Shown here: positions 25,031-33,151 of the stretch, piece by piece
How the letters are laid out: every line of letters starts with the position of its first letter
Numbering within the stretch: the stretch's first letter is position 1
NCBI RefSeq assembly: GCF_023715615.1
Contig: NZ_JAMBOM010000001.1
Location: forward strand, 372,001-436,000
Direction of reading: 5' to 3'
Origin: Sporosarcina aquimarina
Lineage (GTDB): Bacteria; Bacillota; Bacilli; Bacillales_A; Planococcaceae
DNA: 64,000 bases
Notes under the pieces: model-generated
Database searches by the model: none
What the model saw: the letters and a program-made list of their open reading frames with translations, nothing else
Told to the model about the DNA's origin: nothing
Program-made: the position numbers and the translations under genes

Positions 25031-25768
25031 ATGGAGTACATATTGCTTTTTTTCACAGGTCTTATTGCAATGATGCTTGGAACCCTTGCTGGCGGAGGTG
25101 GGCTCATTTCCATGCCAGCGATGCTGTTGATGGGAATTCCAATCCATTCTGTAATTGGAGCAAATAAGATTTCCACAACGTTCAGTTCTTTTACTACATT
25201 CCTTACTGTACTATTGAAAAAGCAAATAACTCTGCGTGAGTCGTGGTGGATTCTTCCGGTTTCACTTACAGCAGGCACACTAGGAGGACTCACCGCGACC
25301 CATATTGCAGAAGCTACACTTTACAAACTCGCTATTGTGTTGCTGATTGGGGCCTTTTTTACATCATTTCTATCTAAAGCGGATTTTGCTGGAGAAGCCG
25401 CTCTCCAACCATCGAAAACGGGCGTGGCAGGACTTATTGGAATTGGTTTATATGACGGGTTGTTCGGTCCAGGACAAGGGACACTCCTCCTCTACTTGTT
25501 CAATCAGTTGCGAATTTCTTACATCCGATCGATTGGATTTGTGAGACTCGCTTCATTTTCAAGCGGGTTAGGGGCTGCCATCAGTTTTATCGTGATGGGG
25601 AAAATCATTTGGCCCTTTGCGATAGCGCTTGTACTAGGTTCGCTGTCTGGTGCTCAAATCGGTGTACGAATTGCAGAGAAGTTGAACCCGAAGTACGTTA
25701 AAATTCTGTTGCGTGTAGTAATTGTTGGATTGATCGTCCAACTAATCGTGAAAGCCATTTTAAAATGA
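25031..25768 (+). CDS. TauE/SafE-family membrane permease
   Basis: 245 aa with about eight helices in two repeats. Family motifs are GTLAGGGGLISMPAMLLMGIP (first repeat) and GLYDGLFGPGQGTLLLYLF (second repeat). Members export or import sulfur-containing or organic anions. ATG at 25031 follows AAGGAGG (25015-25021); earlier in-frame starts lack a site. A single-gene unit with its own terminator. Substrate unknown. Confidence 0.88.
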   Translation: MEYILLFFTGLIAMMLGTLAGGGGLISMPAMLLMGIPIHSVIGANKISTTFSSFTTFLTVLLKKQITLRESWWILPVSLTAGTLGGLTATHIAEATLYKLAIVLLIGAFFTSFLSKADFAGEAALQPSKTGVAGLIGIGLYDGLFGPGQGTLLLYLFNQLRISYIRSIGFVRLASFSSGLGAAISFIVMGKIIWPFAIALVLGSLSGAQIGVRIAEKLNPKYVKILLRVVIVGLIVQLIVKAILK

Positions 25769-25775
25769 AGAAATG

Positions 25776-25811
25776 CGAAAGCAGCAGACTCTATTGCCGC
25801 TTTCGTTTTTT
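25776..25811 (+). terminator. Terminator after the TauE-family gene
   Basis: CGAAAGCAGC / GCCGCTTTCG hairpin with one mismatch, followed by T6. Confidence 0.8.
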
Positions 25812-25824
25812 CATGTCCTGACCA

Positions 25825-26889
25825 TCATTTACGTTGAGATTTAGTAAGTGCCTTCCATCTTTTCCGTTCGGCAACTTGTGCTTGCGCATCCGTTTTTCGA
25901 TCTAAGTACGCAATTTCTCGTTGCAATTTGAGGTAGCTCGCGAAACGGTCTTCAGCGAGAGAGCCGTCTAATAACGCTTGTTGAATAGCGCATCCTGGTT
26001 CGGTTTTATGGCTACAATCATTGAACTTGCATGACTCTGAAAGTGCATCGATATCAAAAAAGCTCCCTTCGATACTTTCGCTATCGTTCCATAACTGAAA
26101 TTCTCGCATTCCCGGTGTATCAATCAATACACCCCCATCAGGTAACGCAATGAGTTCGCGGTGTGTCGTTGTATGGCGACCTTTCGCATCATCTTCCCGG
26201 ATTGTTTGAACTGTCATCGTCGTGTCTCCACAAATTGCGTTGACTAACGAGGATTTTCCAACACCTGACGAGCCTAATAGCGCCGCAGTTTTACCGTCTT
26301 TAAGCAGAGAGGTGACCTGGTCGATCCCAACGCCCGTTTTACTACTGACAGCGAGTACTTCTGTACCGAATGCAATATCGCGCGCTTGTTCGATAAAATC
26401 TTTTGGTTCATCACACAGATCTGCTTTTGTTAGCACAATTACAGGTGTGGCGCCTGAGTCATAGGCAGCGACCAAGTACCGTTCCAATCTTCGAGTGTTG
26501 AAATCATCGTTCATGGAAGTAACGAGAAAGACGATGTCTATATTGACCGCAATCAGTTGCTCAGTCATGGTGTCACCCGCATTTTTCCTGGAAAAAACAG
26601 AGGTTCTCGGGAGAATTGAATGGATAATGCCGCGCTCTTCACCAGGCATTTGCTCAATCGCGACCCAGTCTCCGACAGCGGGGTAATCCCGCCTGTCGAT
26701 AGCATGATGTAGGAGAGATCCTGAGCAAACAGCGAGCCACTCGCCTTGTTCAGTAACAACTCGATACATATGCTTGTGTTCTAAAGTCACGCGTCCAATT
26801 TTGCAATCGCTTGCTTTAACGTCGTGCTGTTGTTCATTCCAATATGTTTGATGAAGTTCGTTCCAACCGTAATTTTGCAATGTTTTCAA
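25825..26889 (-). CDS. rsgA: Ribosome small-subunit-dependent GTPase RsgA (long form)
   Basis: 354 aa. RsgA is a circularly permuted GTPase that checks and matures the 30S subunit. Order seen: N-terminal OB fold; G4 TKAD (about 154-157); G5 SSKTG (182-186); G1 GSSGVGKSSL (206-215); G2 RHTTTH; G3 DTPG (257-260); zinc finger Cys287, Cys292, His294, Cys300; C-terminal basic helix. It is longer than Bacillus CpgA/YloQ (about 300 aa) and closer in size to the E. coli protein, so it may be a second copy. The start is TTG 26889 because AGGAGG sits 7 bases upstream. Between its promoter and this start lie a small upstream frame and a terminator with a competing antiterminator, so expression is probably set by attenuation. 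Confidence 0.92.
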   Translation of the reverse strand: MKTLQNYGWNELHQTYWNEQQHDVKASDCKIGRVTLEHKHMYRVVTEQGEWLAVCSGSLLHHAIDRRDYPAVGDWVAIEQMPGEERGIIHSILPRTSVFSRKNAGDTMTEQLIAVNIDIVFLVTSMNDDFNTRRLERYLVAAYDSGATPVIVLTKADLCDEPKDFIEQARDIAFGTEVLAVSSKTGVGIDQVTSLLKDGKTAALLGSSGVGKSSLVNAICGDTTMTVQTIREDDAKGRHTTTHRELIALPDGGVLIDTPGMREFQLWNDSESIEGSFFDIDALSESCKFNDCSHKTEPGCAIQQALLDGSLAEDRFASYLKLQREIAYLDRKTDAQAQVAERKRWKALTKSQRK

Positions 26890-26912
26890 GTGAATTCCTC
26901 CTAAATATGGGC

Positions 26913-26954
26913 ATATAAAAAAGCATGGGGTCCGTGGATCGGACTCCATGCTTT
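26913..26954 (-). terminator. Leader terminator of rsgA (attenuator)
   Basis: Minus strand: AAGCATGGAGTCCG (26941-26954) pairs with CGGACCCCATGCTT (26921-26934, one G-T pair), followed by T6. It lies between the promoter and the rsgA ribosome site. Its 5' arm is part of the sequence that can pair instead with 27000-27020. Confidence 0.85.
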
Positions 26955-27020
26955 CACGCGCATACCAGAAGAAACATGCCTATACCTAAGGCATGACAGG
27001 TGAAAGTATGGGTCCGATCC
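26936..27020 (-). promoter_or_regulatory. Antiterminator of the rsgA leader
   Basis: Minus strand: GGATCGGACCCATACTTTCA with its final C (27000-27020) is complementary over about 21 bp, with a bulge and one mismatch, to 26936-26957 (GTGAAAGCATGGAGTCCG and on). That segment includes the terminator's 5' arm, so the two structures exclude each other. A small hairpin CATGCC/GGCATG (about 26975-26995) sits between. The 5' arm lies inside the leader-peptide frame, so ribosome position can decide the fold. Confidence 0.78.
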
Positions 27021-27051
27021 AAATTGAAATTGTCAAGTTGAAGTTTGCCAT
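26986..27051 (-). CDS. Putative 21-residue leader peptide upstream of rsgA
   Basis: ATG at 27051 with AGGTGA five bases upstream (27057-27062), TAG at 26986-26988. The peptide starts MANFNLTISIW and ends IGPILSPVMP, with Trp at 11, Pro at 14, 18 and 21, the last directly before stop. Its codons 11-17 form the antiterminator's 5' arm and its stop codon sits in the loop of the small intervening hairpin. This is the arrangement of ribosome-sensing attenuators such as those before trp, tna or antibiotic-resistance genes. I do not recognise this peptide from any described leader. Translation is inferred. Confidence 0.6.
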   Translation of the reverse strand: MANFNLTISIWIGPILSPVMP

Positions 27052-27082
27052 AGTAATCACCTGCTTTCTGAAAGATATATTT

Positions 27083-27111
27083 ATCATAAAGGAGAAATGT
27101 TTTGAAGTCAA
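27083..27111 (-). promoter_or_regulatory. rsgA leader promoter
   Basis: Minus strand: TTGACT (27106-27111), 17-base spacer, TATGAT (27083-27088). The start site near 27076 is 14 bases before the leader-peptide ribosome site. Confidence 0.75.
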
Positions 27112-27265
27112 TGAAATTTTAGAAAAATATTAGAGGGTATATGTTGCGTGTTGGCAATTTTTAACTAATATCGATTCTCGACCCCTCCAACCGCAATGCG
27201 TCAGCGAATTATGATACACTTAAACTCACTAGCAAACTAATAACAGCATTAGATGAGGTGTCTCT

Positions 27266-28693
27266 ATGAAGTCTTATATAGTAAATATAACAATGGTTCA
27301 CGTTCAACCAACAGTAAGGCGAAGAGTGATTATGCCTGCTGGGGCTACGTTTAATCGTCTCCATGAAATCATTCAGCACATGACGAATTTTGAAAGTTAC
27401 TTTACGGATCAACCGTATCACTTTTTTGAGGTTGTAGTGGATGGTTTGTGCATCACTGACAATCCTGTTCAACGAGAGGAACTTAAAGACTCTAAGAGGC
27501 TTACTCCAAAACTGCCGACTCGAGTCAAAATTGATAACTACCTAGAAGAGCACAAGCAACTGATGTATACGTATGATTTTGGAGATGACTGGCGCTTTTC
27601 GATTGAGCTGGAAGAAATCGTAGAAGATTATCACTTCGGTTTCCCAACGCTGTTAGATGGAGAAGGAACAGCACCACCGGAAGATGTCGGAGGACCTCCA
27701 GGATATGAATCGTTCTTGGCAATCATGGAAAATCCGACACATCCTGAACACGATCATATGAAGCAATGGGTATCCAATGCGAGATATGAACCTTACGATA
27801 AAAACAGAATTAATCAATCGTTAAAATCCGTGAAGTATAAGAAGACAGAATGGGATTGTATCAACCATCAAAATTACGCGATTATTAGTGATCCGTACCG
27901 CGAATCTGAACTTTCTGAGGAGCAAGCAGCTGCTAAACCTGAGAAATCGGTTCCGAAGAAGTCGGCGAAAAATGAATTAACTGCAGAACAGCAAGAAGAA
28001 GTGGAGCTATACATCAAAGCGATGACCCGCTTATATGGAATGGTGCAGTTTGAGCAAGTGGTCACGTTGTATAATCTACAAAATGTCCATAAGATTACTG
28101 TTGGAAACTTGCAAGAACTCCTTACTGCAGGTGAGTTGAATTTGAGCTTGCAAAAAGAAGACATTCTCTATAAAGATACGGTTTTCCTAGGCCCGAAACT
28201 TGCGGGGATCGTCCCAGAACAATTTGTAAGGGAAACAATCGAAAAACCATACTATCAGCCGGCAAAAGAACAGTTATTGCGCTATGCAGATCCTAGCTAT
28301 TTCGATCAGACACCGGAATTACTCCATCTTGAAAAACTATTCCAAAAGGAAAACATTCCACAACTCCAAATTGACCGGATGCTTCATACGTTTATGGTCG
28401 GATTGTCTAAGTGGCATGCGAACTTCATGGAAGTGATTGGTAGACTAATGGCACAAGCAGGTCCATTGCCGGAAGAACAAGTGAAAAAAATTGTCCCTGT
28501 TGCCATCAATGTCTCCAATGCAGTTCGTCTCATTGAAAACAGAGGACATACTCCTCAAGAGATGTTTGGACTAGAAAGAGCGGATGTAAAACCGTTGATA
28601 GAGCAGGCCGCTTCCACTGAAGTGAAGGTCGGCCGCAATGAACCGTGCCCGTGTGGTAGTGGTAAGAAGTATAAGAAATGCTGTGGCAAATAA
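27266..28693 (+). CDS. pRiA4b ORF-3-like (IS1096 TnpR-like) protein with SEC-C zinc motif
   Basis: 475 aa. Residues about 1-190 form the plasmid pRiA4b ORF-3-like domain (VQPTVRRRVIMPAGATFNRLHEIIQ, YTYDFGDDWRFSIELEEI, GPPGYESFLAIMENPTHPEH). A helical middle region follows, and the C-terminus is a SEC-C zinc-binding motif, GRNEPCPCGSGKKYKKCCG, as in the tail of SecA. The name comes from a passenger gene of a mycobacterial IS, but this copy is not in an IS and no inverted repeats or transposase are near. The start at 27266 follows GATGAGGTGTCTCT. Function unknown; the SEC-C motif suggests protein or ribosome binding. Confidence 0.85.
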   Translation: MKSYIVNITMVHVQPTVRRRVIMPAGATFNRLHEIIQHMTNFESYFTDQPYHFFEVVVDGLCITDNPVQREELKDSKRLTPKLPTRVKIDNYLEEHKQLMYTYDFGDDWRFSIELEEIVEDYHFGFPTLLDGEGTAPPEDVGGPPGYESFLAIMENPTHPEHDHMKQWVSNARYEPYDKNRINQSLKSVKYKKTEWDCINHQNYAIISDPYRESELSEEQAAAKPEKSVPKKSAKNELTAEQQEEVELYIKAMTRLYGMVQFEQVVTLYNLQNVHKITVGNLQELLTAGELNLSLQKEDILYKDTVFLGPKLAGIVPEQFVRETIEKPYYQPAKEQLLRYADPSYFDQTPELLHLEKLFQKENIPQLQIDRMLHTFMVGLSKWHANFMEVIGRLMAQAGPLPEEQVKKIVPVAINVSNAVRLIENRGHTPQEMFGLERADVKPLIEQAASTEVKVGRNEPCPCGSGKKYKKCCGK

Positions 28694-28699
28694 AACAGT

Positions 28700-28745
28700 A
28701 AAAAAATGCCGTGCCTGTTTTAAAAACAGGCACGGCATTTTTTTA
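28700..28745 (+). terminator. Strong terminator
   Basis: AAAAATGCCGTGCCTGTTT / AAACAGGCACGGCATTTTT, very long perfect stem with T-run on either strand. Confidence 0.93.
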
Positions 28746-29160
28746 TTCTTATTTTTAGGATTGAGTGTTCTTGTAATTCGACTTCATGTAGCTATTATTT
28801 ATTTCTGAAAATAACAATCCTTCATTCGTGAATTCGCATTTGCATAATGATCTGCTTTTGGTATAAAGATAGAATTTCGATTTTGCAAATCATTGCACAG
28901 TGGATGAACAGTGCGAATTAGTTGCATCAAGTGTGCAGTGCATTGGATTGCATGAAATGGACTGTTTTCTACAGTGAGAACTAGGTCTGGTCATTCTTAA
29001 CAGTTTTTCGCAGGGATTTCTGTATGTTCATCGAACACCTTTTCTATGAGAAAAGTAAAGAATGAATGAATTGTTCAACATACAAAGTTAGGTTAAGTAG
29101 ATTTGATAAAAATTAGTGCAGATTATTAACAGCCGGTAAACAACCATCCTATAAAAAACT
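28746..29160. other. Gene-free AT-rich stretch
   Basis: No open frame with a ribosome site and no recognised RNA seen on either strand. It precedes the inverted repeat in the leader of the ankyrin/TPR gene. Confidence 0.5.
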
Positions 29161-29254
29161 ACTAGTTTCAGTGAATTTGGTTTTACCCTTTCAATTACAG
29201 ATTGAGGTTCTTTGTAAGGAAATATATATCTACATCGAGTACACTGAAACTAGT
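29161..29254 (+). promoter_or_regulatory. Long-range 13-bp inverted repeat before the ankyrin/TPR gene
   Basis: ACTAGTTTCAGTG (29161-29173) and CACTGAAACTAGT (29242-29254) are perfectly complementary across 68 bases, ending 30 bases before the start codon. It could fold the 5' leader or be two protein sites in opposite orientation. Confidence 0.45.
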
Positions 29255-29284
29255 GGCAATTTGATAGTGAAAAGGAGATAGAAA

Positions 29285-30454
29285 ATGGAAGGAAACAATA
29301 GAGATACCGAGTTGTTAGAAGCTGTGAGCAAAGGAGATTATCGCCGCATGACACAATTGGTCAACCAAAAAGCAGATGTTGAAGTGACGGATGAAATGGG
29401 GCGGACACCCTTAATGATTGCCGTTCAGCGGAATGATACAGATGCGGTTGCCCAGTTGCTAATAGCGGGGAGTGATCCAAATCATAGAGATATCACAGAG
29501 TTGACACCTTTCATCTGCGCAGGAGCGAATGGGTTTACTACTTCGTTACAGTTAATGGCTACTTCAGGAGCGGATGTGACGAGTGTGAATCGCTTTGGGG
29601 GTACTGCGTTGTTACCAGCTGCAGAAAAAGGGTATTTACACACTGTGAAAGCGTGTCTAGCAGTAGGTGTGCCAGTCGACCATGTTAACCATCTTGGATG
29701 GTCAGCATTGTTGGAGGCGGTAATTTTAGGAGATGGCGGAAGGTTGTATGCAGATGTCATTCAAACTCTGCATGAAGCAGGAGCCTCTGTCCATCTACAA
29801 GATTTCGATGGCAAATCAGCGGTGATCTATGCGGATGAACAAAAGCAAGAGCGAGTACTTGAAATACTGACAGATACACTTGAAGATCCGCAACATCCAG
29901 CAGTTCTTGAAGCAAAGTCATATGCTGCAAAAAACAATTGGACAGCTGCTTCACAGACTGTTCAAACTGCACTTGAGTCCGATGGGGATAACTTGGATCT
30001 GCTATTTTATGCAGGGTTTTATTTAGCTGCCCAAGACCACTATGAACAGGCTTTGGAACAATATAGCCGGGCGTTAGTAGTTGCTCCTGATGCGTTGGAG
30101 TTCTATTTCTACACAGCCTACTGTTACCGGTTAATGAACCTAACAGAAGATGCTTTGCTTGAGTTTGATAAAGGGGCGTCTCTCTCTCATGAAAATGCAT
30201 TTTATCTCTATCATAAATCGAACTATTTACGCGAACTCGGACGTCATGAAGAGGCAGTTGAGGTGATGGATGAACTCGTAGAACGACACCCGACACGGTA
30301 TGATTTCTGGTTCCATAAAGCGAACAGCTTGCGCTCACTCAATCGCCACCAAGATGCAATTACAGCGATTGAACATGCAATCGAGCTACAGCCGAACAAT
30401 CCGCTTTATACGAATCACAAAGCTCAGTCTGAACGCTTGTTAAAGGGTCAATAA
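29285..30454 (+). CDS. Ankyrin-repeat and TPR-repeat fusion protein
   Basis: 389 aa, cytosolic, no signal or membrane segment. Residues about 5-200 hold five to six ankyrin repeats (MGRTPLMIAVQRNDTDAVAQLLIAGSDPN, LTPFICAGANG, GTALLPAAEKGYLHTVKACLAVGVPVDHVN, LGWSALLEAV). Residues about 230-385 hold four TPR units (YEQALEQYSRALVVAPD, EDALLEFDKGASL, HEEAVEVMDELVERHP, QDAITAIEHAIELQPN). Both are protein-binding scaffolds. AAAGGAG is the ribosome site. Its leader carries a long inverted repeat. No partner gene is adjacent. Function unknown. Confidence 0.88.
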   Translation: MEGNNRDTELLEAVSKGDYRRMTQLVNQKADVEVTDEMGRTPLMIAVQRNDTDAVAQLLIAGSDPNHRDITELTPFICAGANGFTTSLQLMATSGADVTSVNRFGGTALLPAAEKGYLHTVKACLAVGVPVDHVNHLGWSALLEAVILGDGGRLYADVIQTLHEAGASVHLQDFDGKSAVIYADEQKQERVLEILTDTLEDPQHPAVLEAKSYAAKNNWTAASQTVQTALESDGDNLDLLFYAGFYLAAQDHYEQALEQYSRALVVAPDALEFYFYTAYCYRLMNLTEDALLEFDKGASLSHENAFYLYHKSNYLRELGRHEEAVEVMDELVERHPTRYDFWFHKANSLRSLNRHQDAITAIEHAIELQPNNPLYTNHKAQSERLLKGQ

Positions 30455-30462
30455 ATGGAATG

Positions 30463-30496
30463 AAACCTGCCTTTTCTCTCGAAGAGGCAGGTTTTT
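30463..30496 (+). terminator. Terminator after the ankyrin/TPR gene
   Basis: AAACCTGCCT / AGGCAGGTTT hairpin with T-run. Confidence 0.88.
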
Positions 30497-30622
30497 AGTC
30501 TTTTCAAATGAGAAGCTAATTATGATGTTGTATAGATGTAATTATGGAATGCCGCCTCTTCTATAAGAAGAACTTCCATGATAAACTGTATAAAAACTCG
30601 GAAATGGAGTACACCATACATA

Positions 30623-31558
30623 ATGAACAAACATGTACTAATTTATGGCGATGTATTCGTCGACTACATTGCAAATGATGAAAAAAACGATACTTTCACT
30701 ACCTATTTAGGAGGAGCGACTGTCAATGTAGCAGCAGGAATTGCGAGGCTAGGCGCACCAGTATCCTTTATTACGGTAACCGGGGACGACGAAACATCTG
30801 AATTTGTGCGCATGGAGCTTGCGAACGAAGGAGTTGACTTGACAGCCGCTATCCTTGAACCCGCAAAACGCGTGAATGGTGTGTACGTGCATCTAACACC
30901 AGAGCATGATCGCATTTTTGCAAATTACGAAAACGAAACACCGGATATTCAAGTAACTGCACAAGATTTACGGAAAGAAACGTTTCAGCAAGCATCTATA
31001 TTACATATTTGCTCAGGCACTATGTTTCATCCGACTGCTCTAGAAACGACTCGAAGAGCAGTAAAGCTTGCGAAAGCTACGGATACACTCGTGTCGTTTG
31101 ATGCGAATATTCGTCCTTTACGATGGGAAAACGAAGAAATCTGTCGGGATACAACGACCTCTTTTTTGACGGATGCAGATCTTGTCAAACTAACGGAAGA
31201 AGAGCTGACATTCATGACGAATAAGGAGACGATGGAAGAGGGGGTCTTTGAACTTGAAACGTATGCGATTCCTGTAGTCTTAATTACGCGAGGTGACTTA
31301 GGCACGATTGCCATTATTCATGGTGAACAGTTTCACATTCCATCTGTCAAAGCGGTGGCAGTTGACACAACTGGAGCCGGGGATGCATTCATGGCTGGGG
31401 TATTACGTCAGATTCATCTACATGGATACCCAGTAAATTCCTCAAAGTGGAAAGAAGTGGTTCGTTTTGGGAATCAGATGGGAGCGCTTTGCGTGACGAA
31501 AACAGGCGCATTGTCCGCGATGCCTTATTATTATGAACTTGAAAATGATATTCTATAA
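30623..31558 (+). CDS. PfkB-family carbohydrate kinase (fructokinase-like)
   Basis: 311 aa from the chosen ATG. PfkB marks are the N-terminal YGDVFVDYI, GGATVNVAAGIARLGAPV (motif 1), FDANIRPLRW, and DTTGAGDAFMAGVL (motif 2 with the catalytic Asp). NIRP and the general pattern resemble fructokinases. GGAG at 30606-30609 is 13 bases before this ATG, slightly far; ATG 30578 in frame adds 15 residues. It stands alone, with no sugar transporter next to it; an MFS carrier of the oxalate/formate type follows after a terminator. Substrate not certain. Confidence 0.85.
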   Translation: MNKHVLIYGDVFVDYIANDEKNDTFTTYLGGATVNVAAGIARLGAPVSFITVTGDDETSEFVRMELANEGVDLTAAILEPAKRVNGVYVHLTPEHDRIFANYENETPDIQVTAQDLRKETFQQASILHICSGTMFHPTALETTRRAVKLAKATDTLVSFDANIRPLRWENEEICRDTTTSFLTDADLVKLTEEELTFMTNKETMEEGVFELETYAIPVVLITRGDLGTIAIIHGEQFHIPSVKAVAVDTTGAGDAFMAGVLRQIHLHGYPVNSSKWKEVVRFGNQMGALCVTKTGALSAMPYYYELENDIL

Positions 31559-31631
31559 TAATAATTTTTGTATATAAATCGAATGGAAATGAATATTTAC
31601 TGGAAAATAAATTATATTGAAAATAACTTAT

Positions 31632-31664
31632 AACTTTTTTCAGATTTCTGGAAAAAGTTTTTTT
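31632..31664 (+). terminator. Terminator after the PfkB-family kinase
   Basis: AACTTTTT / AAAAAGTT stem followed by TTTTTTATTT. AT-rich, so moderate confidence. Confidence 0.55.
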
Positions 31665-31668
31665 ATTT

Positions 31669-31684
31669 ATTTTGACGTCAAAAT
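31669..31684. promoter_or_regulatory. Perfect 16-bp palindrome upstream of an MFS gene
   Basis: ATTTTGACGTCAAAAT, about 90 bases before the MFS start; TATACT lies at about 31699-31704. Possible operator; the regulator is unknown. Confidence 0.4.
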
Positions 31685-31773
31685 ACTGATGGAAAGTGGT
31701 ATACTATATCGGTTGGAAAAGTCGTGGATTATCAAGGGTCATGAAATACAAAAAAGAATAAGGTGGGACTAAT

Positions 31774-33036
31774 ATGGAAAAGACAAAAAGTAAAATTCAT
31801 TACGCCTGGTGGATTCTAGTTGGGCTATGTTTAATGGTCGGGCTAGGAAAAGGAGCGCTTAATAATACAGCTGGTCTATTCCTTCCTCCAGTTTCCAAGG
31901 ATTTGGGGATTGGAACAGGGAACTTGACGCTGTACTTAAGTATTTCTTCAATTGTCACATTAATTTTCTTGCCGATTGGCGGAAAGATGATGGCGAAGTA
32001 TGATATCAAAGCACTTCTAACTGGTGCAATTATTTTGCAAGCAGGATCATTTGCTGCATTCGGCTTCATGAAAGCAGTATGGGGTTGGTACCTCTTCTCT
32101 ATTCCTTTGGCAGTGGGTGGCGTGTTCATCACTGTTATTGCAGGTCCAGTCTTGATCAATCAATGGTTCAAGAAGAGTAATGGACTAGCACTCGGAATCA
32201 TGGGTGCGGCAGCAGGAGCGCTCGGTGCGATCTCCCAACCTGTTGTAGGAAATCTGATTGCTAGCAGAGGCTGGAGTCAGACGTATATTATCGTAGGTGT
32301 AGCGGTTTTGATCATTGTAATTCCGGTTATTCTGTTGCTCATTCGTAGATCACCAAAAGAAAAAGGATTACAGCCATATGGAGCTGCGGCAGTTACTACA
32401 GATGGTGAAGCAGCGGAAGACTTGAATGATAAAGGGATTGCAATGGCAGTTGCAAAGAAATCCGGTGCATTCTATGCGCTGACACTCTTCTTCTTCCTTA
32501 TCACAGCAATTGCAAGTTTCTCAATCCACATTCCAACGTTTCTTGCAAATAAAGGCTATTCGGTAGAATTCTCTGGAAGCGTGATGGGAATTTATATGAT
32601 TGGTGTTTTACTTGGTGCGCTAATCCTTGGAGTGCTTAGTGATAAAATCGGTTCTAAAAATACGTCTTTGCTTGCAATGGTTCTAGGGATATTGTCGATC
32701 TTTATGTTACTGTTCTTCTCTGAAAGTGCGACACTCATTTCTATTGCAGCTGGAATTCTTGGATTCATGGCTTCGTCTATTGGTACGCTTGCACCAACGC
32801 TTGCCTCTACATTATTCGGAAGTAAAGACTATAGCCAAATCTATGCGATGGCTTCACTAGGACTTGCAGTTGCGTCCATCATTGCATTGCCTGCATATGG
32901 ATATGTCTATGATTTCACTGGAACGTACACAATCGTTCTTTGGATTATCGTTGCAATGTTTGTCATTAATATCTTGGCAATACTTTTTGCCTTCGTAAGT
33001 AAAAAGAAACTTGTTGACCAAGGTCATTGGAACTGA
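31774..33036 (+). CDS. MFS transporter, oxalate/formate antiporter-like (OFA) family
   Basis: 420 aa with 12 helices. The start WWILVGLCLMVGLGKGALNNTAGLFLPPVSKDLG and the block QWFKKSNGLALGIMGAAAGALG are typical of the OFA-type monocarboxylate MFS group. The second-half loop LSDKIGSKN is also present. AAGGTGGGA precedes the ATG. A single gene with a palindrome in its promoter region and two terminator hairpins after it. Substrate probably a small carboxylate; not provable here. Confidence 0.85.
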   Translation: MEKTKSKIHYAWWILVGLCLMVGLGKGALNNTAGLFLPPVSKDLGIGTGNLTLYLSISSIVTLIFLPIGGKMMAKYDIKALLTGAIILQAGSFAAFGFMKAVWGWYLFSIPLAVGGVFITVIAGPVLINQWFKKSNGLALGIMGAAAGALGAISQPVVGNLIASRGWSQTYIIVGVAVLIIVIPVILLLIRRSPKEKGLQPYGAAAVTTDGEAAEDLNDKGIAMAVAKKSGAFYALTLFFFLITAIASFSIHIPTFLANKGYSVEFSGSVMGIYMIGVLLGALILGVLSDKIGSKNTSLLAMVLGILSIFMLLFFSESATLISIAAGILGFMASSIGTLAPTLASTLFGSKDYSQIYAMASLGLAVASIIALPAYGYVYDFTGTYTIVLWIIVAMFVINILAILFAFVSKKKLVDQGHWN

Positions 33037-33048
33037 TCATGCCATTCC

Positions 33049-33082
33049 ATCCTCACTTCTATTTCTAGGAGTGGGGATTTTT
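33049..33082 (+). terminator. MFS terminator
   Basis: ATCCTCACTTCT / AGGAGTGGGGAT (two G-T pairs) with T5. Confidence 0.8.
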
Positions 33083-33100
33083 ACCTATCTACAAGAAAGA

Positions 33101-33148
33101 AAAAAGCTACTGTGACGTCTGTAAAAAGGCGTCATAGTAGCTTTTTTT
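33101..33148. terminator. Second, bidirectional terminator
   Basis: AAAAAAGCTACTGTGACG / CGTCATAGTAGCTTTTTT around a 12-base loop, T-runs on both strands. It can end transcripts from the MFS gene and, after passing the tandem array, from the GGDEF-EAL gene. Confidence 0.85.
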
Positions 33149-33151
33149 ATG

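Noticed and set aside
27266..28693. Insertion sequence suggested by the 'IS1096 TnpR-like' family name
   Set aside because: No transposase, terminal inverted repeats or target duplications seen around the gene.
28746..29160. Possible small RNA in the gene-free AT-rich stretch
   Set aside because: No promoter-terminator pair or stable stem could be supported.
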